DNA of 64,000 nt. Source: Brachyhypopomus gauderio (lineage: Eukaryota; Chordata; Actinopteri; Gymnotiformes; Hypopomidae). Shown here piece by piece: positions 54,674 to 64,000 of the stretch. The position numbers and the translations under genes were made by a program. The notes beneath the pieces are model-generated. The model made no database searches. It was not told the origin of the DNA and was given only the letters and a program-made list of their open reading frames with translations. Numbering within the stretch: the first letter of the stretch is position 1; each line of letters begins with the position of its first letter. The DNA lies in the NCBI RefSeq assembly GCF_052324685.1, contig NC_135228.1:16529611-16593610 (forward strand), in the 5' to 3' direction.

Positions 54674-55561
54674 GTGAACATGGTTGAACAATGTGGGGAT
54701 TTAAAATCTGCTGTGGATTTGGGTTACAAGCCTTTTATGTTGCATGGTACGGTTTGTCTGGGCACGACAGACACTACCGTTGCTGTGAACATTTTAAGGG
54801 ATACGGGTGCGGCGCAATCTCATGTTTTATCGGGTGTTGTACGGCAACTACCCCATTCGTTTACTGATTCGTATGCTGTATGCAGAGGTTTAGGTATGAA
54901 ATATGTGAAGGCACCTCTACATTCACTTCGGCTAGCGTCAGATCTCGTTACTGGGACGTTTGATTTTGCAGCTTGCGACACACTCCCTCTGGACGGTGTG
55001 CACGTCATTTTAGGTAATGATATTGCGGGTGGAAAGGTTTTTCCGATATTAGAGATCACTAACACGCCTGCTATATCCCGTCAGGACGTTGAGTATGTAT
55101 ACCCTGCATGTGTTGTCACTCGTGCTCAGTCACGAAAACTACAGGAGGTTGTAGACCTTTCGGATTCGTTTATGGCCAGTGACTCGGAGGGGTTGTTTGT
55201 TTCGCCTACACCTGATGGTGGTAAGTCACATTTAGCTCAGTTCTTAGCTCAACCATTAGCGGTGGACGACAAGTTGAGTGCTTGTCTTACTCGTGAGAAC
55301 CTCATTACTGCACAACAGGCAGATACCTCCTTAGCTAAGTACTACGCTAAAGTGGAGGTGGATTCCAACTCGTCGGTGGGTTACTATCTTGACGACGGTT
55401 TGTTGATGCGCAAGTGGTCCTCGAGTGGGAATTTTGATTCACCGGCCGTTCACCAAATCGTCACACCTACAGTTTACAGGAAATGTGTACTCACTCTAGC
55501 TCATGACAACCCATGGTCCGGACATTTAGGAGTTACGAAAACGTATAATCGCGAATCCTAA
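54674..55561 (+). pseudogene. Gmr1-type Pol: protease and integrase zinc finger
   Basis: Resumes after the L2. The protease motif is NILRDTGAAQSHVLSG (near residue 45), where D-T-G replaces the more usual D-S/T-G-A. ILGNDIAGGKVFP is the downstream flap-like block. The integrase N-terminal zinc finger begins LTLAHDNPWSGHLGV (H...H). A one-base shift at about 55553 gives a premature stop; in the next frame the finger completes with CRTCHVC (about 55609-55629). Confidence 0.85.
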
Positions 55562-57342
55562 AGTATTTCTTTTGGCCTGCATTAAAGAAAGATGTCGCTG
55601 AATACTGTCGAACATGTCATGTGTGTCAGATTACTGGGAAGGCTAACCAGGTTGTTCCTCCAGCCCCACTTTGTCCGATTCCTGTAATGAGTGAACCATT
55701 TGAGCGTGTTATATTAGATTGTGTTGGTCCTCTTCCGAGAACACGATTAGGAAACCAGTTTTTATTAACCATCATGTGCACCGCGACGCGATTTCCGGAA
55801 GCCATTCCTTTGAGAAAGATAACTGCTCCTATGATACTTCGGAGTCTTCTTAAATTTTTTACCACGTTTGGTTTGCCCAAAGTGGTTCAGACTGATCAGG
55901 GTACGAATTTTAAGTCTAAACTGTTTGATCAGGTTATGAAGTCCTTGTCGGTACAACATGTGGTTTCAAGTTCCTACCACCCTGAGTCACAGGGGGCGTT
56001 GGAAAGGTGGCACCAGTCATTGAAATCTGCTTTAAAGCGGTTTTGTTTTGAGTCTAATAAAGATTGGGATGAAGGTGTGCCTTTGATGTTGTTCGCCCTG
56101 AGAGAAAGTGTACAAGAATCATTGTCTTTTAGCCCTGCTGAACTTGTGTTCGGACACACAGTCCGGAGCCCTTTGAAAGCTCTACAAGAGTCATTAGTGT
56201 CTGCAGATGAAACTCTAAAGCAAAGGTCTGTGTCTGAATATGTGCACGCATTAAGAGATCGGTTGTATAGGGCTTGGGACATTGCAAAACAGTCCCTACA
56301 GAAAACGCAGAAACACATGAAGGAGACCTATGACAGACGTGCTGTGTCACGTGAATTCCGTCCAGGTGATGAGGTGTTGGTTTTATTGCCTGTTCCAGGA
56401 TCATCCCTGTCGGCAGGGTTTTCTGGTCCCTATGTGGTACAAGACCGGCTTAATGACACTAATTATGTGATCCGTACTCCTGATCGGAAGAAGACGTCTC
56501 GTGTTTGCCATGTCAACAGATTGAAGCTCTATCATTCTAGGAAAACTCCTGACGCTCTTGCTCCTGAAGTAGTCCCGGTTGCCCTGGTGACTTCGTCACG
56601 TGAGACCTTACAAGATAAAGGTGATGAGTTATTACTGCACTCTCCATCAGTTGGTTCTGCCAGATTGCTTAATTCTCAGAGTTTGCTTGAATTGCCTTCT
56701 GTTTTAAGTCATTTAGCGGCTGATCAACAAGGTGATTTACTCCATTTGGTCAATGAGTTTTTAGATCTTTTTAATGATGTCCCTACTCAGACTAAATTGA
56801 TCCATCATGATATTAAACTGGCTAGTCCTGCCCCAATAAAACAGCATCCTTATCGCGCTAGTATGAGCAAGAGGGATCTTATGAGAAAAGAAGTGGAATA
56901 TCTTTTGAAACATGGATTCGCAAAACCTAGTATGAGCCCTTGGAGCTCACCATGTTTGTTGGTCTCTAAGCCAGATGGGACATATAGATTCTGTACTGAC
57001 TACCGGAAAGTAAATTCTCGTACGGTTGTCGATTCCTATCCTTTACCTCGTATGGATGACTGTATAGACAACGTTGGCACTGCCAAATATGTCAGCAAAC
57101 TAGACCTCCTCAAGGGGTATTGGCAAATCCCTCTATCGTCAGAGGCATCAGAAATCTCTGCTTTTGTTACTCCTGATCATTTTCTCCAGTACACTGTGAT
57201 GGCCTTTGGTTTTAAAAATGCTCCAGCGACGTTTCAGCGTCTTATGAATACAGTTTTAAGTTGTGTATCAAACTGTTCTGCTTATTTAGACGATGTCATC
57301 GTGTATACCTCGACTTGGATAGAACATGTCTGCTTTGCGTGA
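55562..57342 (+). pseudogene. Gmr1-type Pol: integrase core followed by RT
   Basis: Integrase catalytic residues, counted from the ATG at 55621: D33 (VILDCVGPL), D92 (QTDQGTNF), E128 (GALERWHQ), with exactly 35 residues between the last two. A C-terminal part (VLVLLPVPGSSLSAGFSGPY) follows. RT then starts in the same frame: KQHPYRASMSKRDLMRKEVE, YRFCTDYRKVNSRTVVDSYP, KLDLLKGYWQIPL, FGFKNAPATFQRL and YLDD at 555-558. This IN-before-RT fusion defines the Gmr1 group. A frameshift at about 57320 ends the frame just after YLDD. Confidence 0.92.
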
Positions 57343-58099
57343 TGTGTTTGACCGGCTTAGAAAAGCTGGACTGACCCTGAATTTAGCCAAGTGTGTGTTC
57401 GCGCAAGCCACCGTCTCGTACTTAGGCATGCAAGTAGGGAGTGGGCAAATACGGCCTAACGAGGCAAAGGTTGCAGCTATATTGGAATTTCCAACACCCA
57501 AGACTCGGCGTAGTTTGCGACGGTTCCTGGGAATGGCTGGGTACTACAGAAGGTTTTGTCGTAATTTTTCTGATGTCGTGGTGCCTCTGACTCGGATGTT
57601 GAGTCCTTCTGTTAAGTTTGAGTGGTCTCCTGTGTCTGAGCATGCTTTTACTAGTTTAAAGGTGTTGCTTACAGAGGCCCCTGTACTCGCTGCCCCTGAC
57701 TGTACTCGTCCTTTCATTCTTGAAGTGGACGCTAGTGATTCCGGTGCTGGAGCTGTTCTTCTCCAGGATGATGTGGATGACATTCGTCATCCTGTTTGTT
57801 ATTACTCACACAAGTTTAACAAACATCAGAGAAACTATTCGACAATTGAAAAAGAGACACTGGCGTTGTTATTGGCTGTGCAACACTTTAATGTTTATGT
57901 TGAGTCTTCTCTTTTTCCAGTTGTTGTGTACACCGACCACAACCCCTTAGTATTTCTGTCCAGAATGTACAACCAAAACCAACGGTTGATGCAGTGGGCT
58001 CTGTTGATCCAGGACTATCATTTGGAGATACGTCACAAAAAGGGGACGGATAACATCATTGCTGATGCCCTATCCCGTGTGGCGGAGACCATACAGTAG
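57326..58099 (+). pseudogene. Gmr1-type Pol: RT C-terminus and RNase H
   Basis: Continues one frame over from the RT: RDVFDRLRKAGLTLNLAKC, FLGMAGYYRRFCRNFSDV. RNase H has its acidic residues in place: EVDASDSGAGAVLLQ, YSTIEKETLALLLA, VVYTDHNPLVFLS and NIIADALSRV. It ends VAETIQ-stop at 58099. Nothing is encoded downstream before the 3' LTR. Confidence 0.9.
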
Positions 58100-58515
58100 T
58101 GTCGAATGGGTGATGTCTTTTTGTATGTTTCTTCTCTTTTCGGGGGGTGTGTTACGTGCATGGAGTGCACGTTGTGTTTTCTTCTGTCTACACCCTTAGG
58201 TGCACTCGTTGCTGCTGTTGATCGCCCTCTGGCCGTGGACAATCAACATTGGCAAGCCCCTCCAATCCGGTTACAGTCCCACCAATCCGGTTATAGAAAG
58301 GCTCCCTCGGCTGACCAATGGGACACTGTGGAAGGCGGGCGTTCTGGAATAAATGATGGCTGCAAGGCCGGATGAGGGAGAGCAAGACACCTGATTGCTT
58401 TTTGATGCTGATGTTGTGTGGCTGATGTTGTGTGGCTGAGTGGTGTGTTGTGCAGAGTGTTGTGCAGAAAGCCAGCATTGTTCTAGTTGAATGCTTCATG
58501 TGTTGTGTGAAGGGG
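58100..58515. other. 3' untranslated region of the Gmr1-type element
   Basis: No frame of note. Contains a duplicated tccaatccggttacagtccc/caccaatccggttatag word and a doubled tgatgttgtgtggc. It ends with the polypurine tract gtgtgaaggggg. Confidence 0.6.
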
Positions 58516-58984
58516 GTTACCAGGTTTCCTGTATACCGGAGTGTACACTGTGCTCACTGTTCATGTGGGAGGCTATGGTGGGGTAGGTCAGTGTTTTTTT
58601 TTTTTTTCTTTTGTTTGTAGCCTTGTTTTGTTGTATAGATGTTAGGAAGGAGGTGGGCATCACGTTTGTATGTTTGTTAGGTTAGGGGTTTTGTTAGGTA
58701 GGGAAGAGTTTTCTTATATTTCTTTCCTTGCTTTGATGCCGCCTGTGACCCACTGTAGCCAGACCTGTGTATGTGGTATGTGCATGGTAATTGGGCATTG
58801 CCATCTTTAGCCCGTTTTGAGATATTACGACTTATGTCTAGACTTCTGTCTATGTACATCTGGTTTGTGTTTTGGCTCTCTGGACTAGTAAAACATCCAG
58901 TTGCTCTCAGCTTGACTCTGTGCCGTGTATTCCACCCTACACCCGGTGACAACCCTGTGCACCCATAGAGAGGGGGACGTAACA
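58516..58984 (+). repeat. 3' LTR of Gmr1-type element
   Basis: Same length as the 5' LTR with about four substitutions. It is followed by a short (TA)n run, which belongs to the next repeat. Confidence 0.88.
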
Positions 58985-59038
58985 AATATATATATATATA
59001 TAGAAAATATCAAATAAAAGCATTAACAACTATATGTC

Positions 59039-59856
59039 TTAGTCATTCAGCGTAGGGAGGCTATTTAAGTGCCTGATGGCGCTGCAGTATGTGCTGTTGA
59101 GAAAACGTGATGTTTTAGATGTTATGGCTCTCAACCTCCTACCTGATGGGAGGACGCTAAAGAAGGAGTTAGCTGGATGTGATCGATCATGTAGTATTTT
59201 CAGCCCTTTCCGATAGATGCGTGTTTCGTAAAATGCTAGAGATGTAGGGAAATTTGCAGCCAATGATCTTTGAGGCTGTGCGAAGTACCCTGTCTACCTG
59301 CATCCTCTGCTGGACCGTGGAGTTGCCATACCAGACAGCAGGGGCGATTTTAGGATCTGGTCTTTAGGGGTGCCCAGCCCCCAGTGCTCACAGAGGCACA
59401 ATACCAAAGTATTGCGCAGGTGCAGAGCAAGGTTTTTGCATAATGTAATATTTAAAAAATGTGTTGAGCCAGGGGGTACTGAGCAACTTCACGATGGTGC
59501 TCTAGCACCACTAAAAATACCCTAGCCTCGCCCCTGCCAGACAGTGATAGAAAAGGTCAGAACACTTTCAATAACTGCATGGTAAAACTGCAACATCCCC
59601 TCACGGGCCACCCCAAACTTCCTTAGCTGACGCAAGAAGAGTCTCTGGTGAGCTTTTTTGATGATACAATTAAGGTTTTCATCCCATTTCAGGGAAGATT
59701 CTATTGTTGTGCCTAGGATTTTAAAACTATTCACTCGTTCCCCTTCCACACTGTTTATGTACAGGGGCTGGGATGCCTTCTTTTGTCTGCGGAAGTCTAC
59801 AACTAGCTCCTTAGTTTTAGCTACATTTACCTCTAGGTTATGGATGTCACACCATT
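59039..59856 (-). pseudogene. LINE RT C-terminal part
   Basis: Reads MQWCDIHNLEVNVAKTKELV, VNSFKILGTTIESSLKWDEN, QRLFLRQLRKFGVAREGMLQ and FSITVWQG, then, after the short MITE, KGLKILHDRSHPANSFFSVL and LPSGRRLRAI to ND-stop at 59039. These are the typical thumb and C-terminal blocks of CR1-like RTs. Confidence 0.85.
59339..59536. mobile_element. Short hAT MITE (198 bp), relative of 8642-9421
   Basis: Ends caggggcgattttaggatc and ctagcctcgcccctg, in opposite orientation to the 8642 copy and with most of the middle deleted. A perfect 8-bp duplication ccagacag lies at 59331-59338 and 59537-59544. Confidence 0.9.
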
Positions 59857-59864
59857 GCATAAGT

Positions 59865-61999
59865 CATGGGTTAAAGTTTTCCGTCACTACGACGGATTTC
59901 CGTCATTTGAATTTTTTGGCGAAAAAATCCGTCAAATCATAATAAACCACACAAGCGTGCTATCTGTTTTGTGTCCGAAATATGATCCTCTCACTGGATC
60001 GTCAGCGCTGGATGGATGACGGCGGTGTCATTTGATTGACTTGCGGGTCATCCCGCCTTCTGATTTTCGGACATTACGTAGAAAAGTTACCTTCCTCCTG
60101 CCTGGGTGATTATACTTTCGCGAGTGACCGTAGCGCGCGACTCCGCACACCTGCGCAAACGGCGGAGGCTACTTGGCGCGTCGCATTCTTTGCAGTGTTG
60201 TCCGAAACGATATGTGGTAGTATAAAGAAACAGCCCTTAAAAACAGGGGAGGGAACATTCACCTGACCAATTTTAATGTTGCTTTGTGTTTCAGGAAAAA
60301 AAGTGCTGGAATTTAGGCTAAATAAACATGCTTGAAATTGTATCTACTTCGTTTCACAACAAATAGCTATCTGACTGAACAATTCTCTTGTATTACGTTA
60401 ACAAATACGAGCCTCTTGTAATTCCAGGACGAAACATGAGAGAAGACGTTAAGATCGGGCGTTTTGAAAATAAACAACCCCTAAATAATGTGAATAAAAC
60501 GCGAATTATTTCGAATCGTTTCGAGTATATGTATAAATATTTAACTTTATTAAGTTTAACGTGCTGGGAAATATTGAAATGGACCTTGATAGTGACGTAC
60601 AAGTGTTTTAATTCCACCTTGTAAAGGTGTATGAACCCTGCAAACATGACTTTGTTCATTGCGCTGAAGCGCGGCACGGGCGAAGTGAAGTTACAAAATT
60701 CGAGAGGTGCACGACCTCGCGAATCGCCAGCGCGCGAGGCTCTCGCGCACGGGTGGAGCCACCGCGATTACGCCATAAAGGCTTTACTTTGCGTAGTGTG
60801 GGTGCTGGCTTTAACCAGGCTTTGTCGGAACAAAGGTACATACTGTACGCGAATAACGTACTGCACGCAGTTATCCTATCCTGACGCCGTCCTCCTCGGT
60901 CCCGAGCCGCATAACCTTGTATTCTTCCGCCGCGCACACCAAACACGACGCACGACGTCGTAATAACCCGGGGACCGCCTGTATTTCAGACATCCGAAGA
61001 GCTTCAGAGGTAGATGTAAGATAAATTCAGTATTTTATCCTTATTCTGATAAAGTTAAATTTTTATCAGAAATATAAGAGTGTTTTTTTTTGAGCCGGTA
61101 CAGGTGGTCAGACCGTAAGGCGTAATACAAAATCACATAATTTATGTCCTAATAAACCAACACGAAATATTTATTAAATATTTTATATATTTAAACTAAC
61201 TATAATCATAATAGTTGCAATACTTTTAAACTTTATTGACATAATTTCTTTGAGTTGTCTTGTATCAGATAATTTTAATAACAGTAATAAATAAATAATG
61301 AATTAATCATGCCTACACGCCTGTTTTTATCATATTGTGTCTTAATTGTGTTAACAGAATCTTTAGGTTACAGCGTTTTCTCAAAATATAGAAATGTAGT
61401 TTTTTTTTATGGTTATTTATACTGAAGAATCTCTCGATCACAGACTTTTCTTCATTTAGCTTTAATAGTCAAAGAAAAAAGGCGCATTTCTTCCATTTGA
61501 AATGTCAACTTTTTTATTTCTAAGCCAGTTTAACATGGATGGTGTTGTTCTGTTTGTATTTAAAAGCTCCATCCAGTGGTGCGATTAAATTTGCCATTTT
61601 TGGACATTAAATTTTTTTGTAAGATAAACCAGGTAATCTTACTGCTTATGTTTTTGCGATAGTGAATCTGATAAAAACAAGAGAGCTTCATACCATTTTA
61701 AAACTCACCAGGATTCACTAAATTTGACTTGATCTTTAAACAATGTTCTGGAAGAGGACCCCAGATAACTCCATTATAAAAACATTTATGTACATTTATA
61801 CCTCAGGTGTTGCATTTTGTCGCTTCATAGATTCTCTCTTCTCTCATTACACAGGCTGTTTAGATAAATATACTTTATAAATGTGTTTATTGTGTAGAAT
61901 TAGACAAAAGAGGCTACACCACATTTTCAGTAATTGCTGGCATTGTCTTTTGCCAGGAAAAATTTTCAGTCAAATGAAAATTTCTTGCTTTAACCCATG
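59865..61999. mobile_element. 2.1-kb non-autonomous hAT-like element with CpG-rich core
   Basis: Inverted ends catgggttaaag and ctttaacccatg. A perfect 8-bp duplication gcataagt lies at 59857-59864 and 62000-62007, exactly inside the LINE RT (between HAL and MQW/MPW codons). No transposase frame. 60040-60960 is notably CpG-rich (gcgcgcgact, gcgcgaggctctcgcgcacg); 61000-61900 is AT-rich. No gene is recognised inside. Confidence 0.85.
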
Positions 62000-62007
62000 G
62001 CATAAGT

Positions 62008-63360
62008 GCATGTACCTCGTTCCTATATGCAGAATCATTATCATCCGAAATTAGACCTACTACTGTAGTATCATCCGCAAATTTTATCATTTTAACAGAC
62101 TCAGTGTGTGATTTACAATCATTTGTGTACAGAGAATATAAAAGAGGTGATAGCACACATCCCTGAGGGGCACCAGTGCTTATGAATCTGACCTCTGAGG
62201 TGTTATTATGGATTTTGACCACTTGTGATCTCTGTGTTAAAAAGTCAAGAATCCAATTACAGAGGGAATTATGAATTCCCATCTGCTGCAGCTTATAAAA
62301 TAGCTTGCTGGGCAAGATTGTATTAAAAGCCGAACTATAGTCTATAAAAAGTATCTTAGCATAGTTGCCTGGGACCTCAAGGTGCTGCAGGATGGAGTGT
62401 AAACATAAGGACACAGCATCGTTGACCGACCTATTTGGCCTGTATGCAAACTGACCAGGGTCCAGGCTGGTCATTTTGGACAGGCAATCGCATACTAGCC
62501 GCTCAAAGATCTTCATCACCACAGATGTTAGGGCTACCGGTCTGTAATCATTCAGGCATCTGATAATGGGTTTCTTGGGCACCGGAATAACAATAGCAGA
62601 TTTAAAACAAGCAGGGACCCTGTTTTCCCTCAATGACCAGTTAAAAATATCAGTAAAAACAGAGGTTAATTCATTAGCACAGAACTTTATGATGGCAGAT
62701 GATACAAGATCTGGTCCTGCAGCTTTCCTGCTATTTTGTCTTTGCAACAGGAGTCTAACCTCATGTTCTTGAATAATAAAGGGGGGTTTGGAGGGATTGG
62801 TAATTGTTTGTCCAGCGATAACATCTTGCTGCTTATCAAAGCGACAGTAAAACTCATTAAGACTCTCAGGCAGCTCACTGACCACCAATTTTTTACATGC
62901 ATAATTAGTTATCTGCCTCAGGCCCTCCCATACCCCTTTGCTATCTGTAGCCATAAGTTTAGCTTCTAGTTTCTGTTTGTAATCTGTTTTGGCTTTCCTA
63001 ACCGCTCTATCGAAGTTATACTTCGCTATTTTGTATAGCTTTCTATCCCCACTCTTATAGGCATCCTGCTTGATTTTCCAAAGGTGTTTTAATTCTCTAC
63101 TAAACCATGGTTTGTTATTACTGTATACAGTCACAGTCTTAGTTGGGACGCATACATTTTCACAGAAATAGATATAAGCATTAACAACCTCCGCAAACTC
63201 GTTGAGATCATTGCAGGATTCCTTAATAGCAAACCAGTTCGTATTATCCATATAGTCTCTCAGTTCACAAATGGCTTGAGAAGACCATTGTTTGACTGTC
63301 TTTGTTGTCAGCTTGACAGCTTTTAGTTTCTGGCGGTACGCTGGTATTAGCATAATAATA
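62008..63360 (-). pseudogene. LINE reverse transcriptase, main part
   Basis: Open from near 63360 into the hAT-like insertion at 62007. Contains the linker after the endonuclease (NKPWFSRELKHLWKIKQDAY), then RT motifs RENRVPACFKSAIVIPVPKK, YRPVALTSVVMKIFERLVCD, ILFIDYSSAFNTILPSKL, GAPQGCVLSPLLYSLYTND and the catalytic IKFADDTTVVG. Translation continues into insertion sequence, so the apparent C-terminus (residues after HALMPW) is not LINE. Confidence 0.88.
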
Positions 63361-63679
63361 CAGGGTTGCCAACTCTCACGCATTGAGCGTGAGACACACG
63401 CATTTGACCGTTTTCACACGCTCTCACGCCACACTTCCGATATCTCACGCCGAAAAAAAATATCCAGTTTATTTACCTCAGATCCACATATATGATTCAA
63501 TACGTTACTAGTTCGCTAGCTCTGCGCCATCCACCGACGATATAACACTGAATCTGTGTCCATTTTACGTTCGCCACCCCCCCGCTCAACAAAATACACT
63601 CGCCACTGGCTCCAGGTTAAAATCTCCGGCTCCAGGTTAAAATCTCACTCCAAGCGAACGTCAAAAGTTGGCAACCCTG
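63361..63679. mobile_element. MITE with 6-bp target duplication, copy 2
   Basis: Ends cagggttgccaactctcacg and agttggcaaccctg, as in 44890-45184. Flanked by ataata at 63355-63360 and 63680-63685. Contains a tandem doubling of ggctccaggttaaaatctc near 63610. Confidence 0.85.
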
Positions 63680-63960
63680 ATAATATTATGGTCTGATTGA
63701 CCCAGTGGTGCCCAAGCTACAGCATGGAAAGCATTAGCAATCGTACAGTAACATTGATCCAGAATTTTATCATACCTTGTGGGCACCCGGATCTGCTGTT
63801 TAAACCGTGGCAGTGATTGTTTCAGGTTGACGTGATTAAAGTCCCCTAAAACCAGCACAGTAGAGTCCGGGTACAAATTTTCAATGTCCGTGATTTGGGT
63901 GGAGAGTAGCTGGGCTGCTTCTGAACTGGGAGCCTGAGGTGGTATATATACGGCGACCAA
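63680..63960 (-). pseudogene. LINE AP-endonuclease C-terminal part
   Basis: Reads VAVYIPPQAPSSEAAQLLST, STVLVLGDFNHVNLKQ and APLGQSDHNIIRV. GDFNH and the final SDH are the conserved motifs of APE-type LINE endonucleases. The upstream part lies beyond the window. Confidence 0.85.
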
Positions 63961-64000
63961 GATGATGGCGTTCAGCTCCCTAGGCAGGTAAAATGGTCTG

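Larger units (their letters stand above)
50476..58984 (+). mobile_element. Gmr1-type Gypsy LTR retrotransposon, interrupted by an L2 LINE
   Basis: Two LTRs of about 469 bp (50476-50944 and 58516-58984) differ at about four positions. The primer site tgggggctcgtccgggat (50947-50964) equals the proline-tRNA site known from murine leukaemia virus. A purine tract, gaaggggg, precedes the 3' LTR. Pol order is protease, integrase, RT, RNase H, with integrase before RT. This is the Copia-like arrangement described for Gmr1-group Ty3/Gypsy elements. The LTRs start gttacc, not TG. No target duplication is seen. About 2.1 kb of L2 splits gag from pol. Confidence 0.92.
59039..64000 (-). mobile_element. 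Rex1/CR1-like non-LTR LINE with three insertions
   Basis: A minus-strand LINE running off the right window edge. Pieces in coding order: AP endonuclease C-terminus (63680-63960), RT (62008-63360), RT C-terminus and tail (59522-59856, 59039-59330). It is interrupted by a 6-bp-TSD MITE (63361-63679), a 2.1 kb hAT-like element (59865-61999) and a short hAT MITE (59339-59536). The family is judged from RT sequence style; Rex1 or another CR1-clade line is likely. Confidence 0.8.

Noticed and set aside
61914..62007. C-terminal extension of the LINE RT frame
   Set aside because: The last about 30 residues are encoded by the inserted hAT-like element, not by the LINE.

Overview
This 64 kb window looks like a teleost fish genome. 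It holds no prokaryotic features. It has four minus-strand chemoreceptor genes of the teleost 'odorant receptor 131-2-like' type, embedded in a dense nest of fish transposable elements: hAT and Harbinger-type MITEs, L2, Rex1/CR1-like and R2/HERO-like non-LTR elements, chromodomain Gypsy, a Gmr1-type Gypsy, and a retrovirus-like ERV. An ostariophysan fish is plausible, but the sequence alone does not prove it.

The only apparently intact host genes are the four single-exon receptors: 1-879 (cut by the window edge), 17741-18709, 23892-24860 and 46164-47132. Each complete one is exactly 322 codons. Copies 1, 3 and 4 are recent duplicates that share flanking DNA; copy 2 is a diverged paralog. The duplicated blocks (about 20311-25191 and 42498-47862, plus 1-1303 with 9588-9905) serve as a ruler. 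Wherever one block carries extra DNA, the other shows the empty site, so many insertions can be delimited to the base with their target-site duplications (TSDs).

Regions: (1) 1-9.9 kb: receptor copy 1, then an 8 kb composite insertion. This is a DNA element with about 0.68 kb terminal inverted repeats, carrying two MITEs, a 3.5 kb chromodomain Gypsy element and a hAT MITE. (2) 10.1-15 kb: a hAT MITE with an L2 fragment inside, then a GC-rich non-autonomous LTR element with a giant hairpin of tandem repeats. (3) 15-25 kb: mostly unassigned DNA, receptor copies 2 and 3, solo LTRs and a MITE. (4) 25.2-39.4 kb: a multi-level nest, with a plus-strand Gypsy split by a minus-strand Gypsy, itself split by an LTR-like insertion that carries an ERV. 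(5) 39.4-42.5 kb: a chromodomain Gypsy end and a HERO-like relic. (6) 42.5-49.8 kb: duplicated block B with four nested elements, receptor copy 4 and a second HERO-like relic. (7) 50.5-59 kb: a Gmr1-type Gypsy element (gag-PR-IN-RT-RNase H order) interrupted by an L2 LINE. (8) 59-64 kb: a minus-strand Rex1/CR1-like LINE with three DNA-element insertions.

I see no CRISPR array, operon, tRNA or rRNA gene. I found no convincing new biological system. The most unusual items are the Copia-like pol order of the Gmr1-type element, an ERV whose Gag and protease are in one frame separated by a single UGA-CGG, a MITE family with 6-bp TSDs, and the GC-rich hairpin LTR element.
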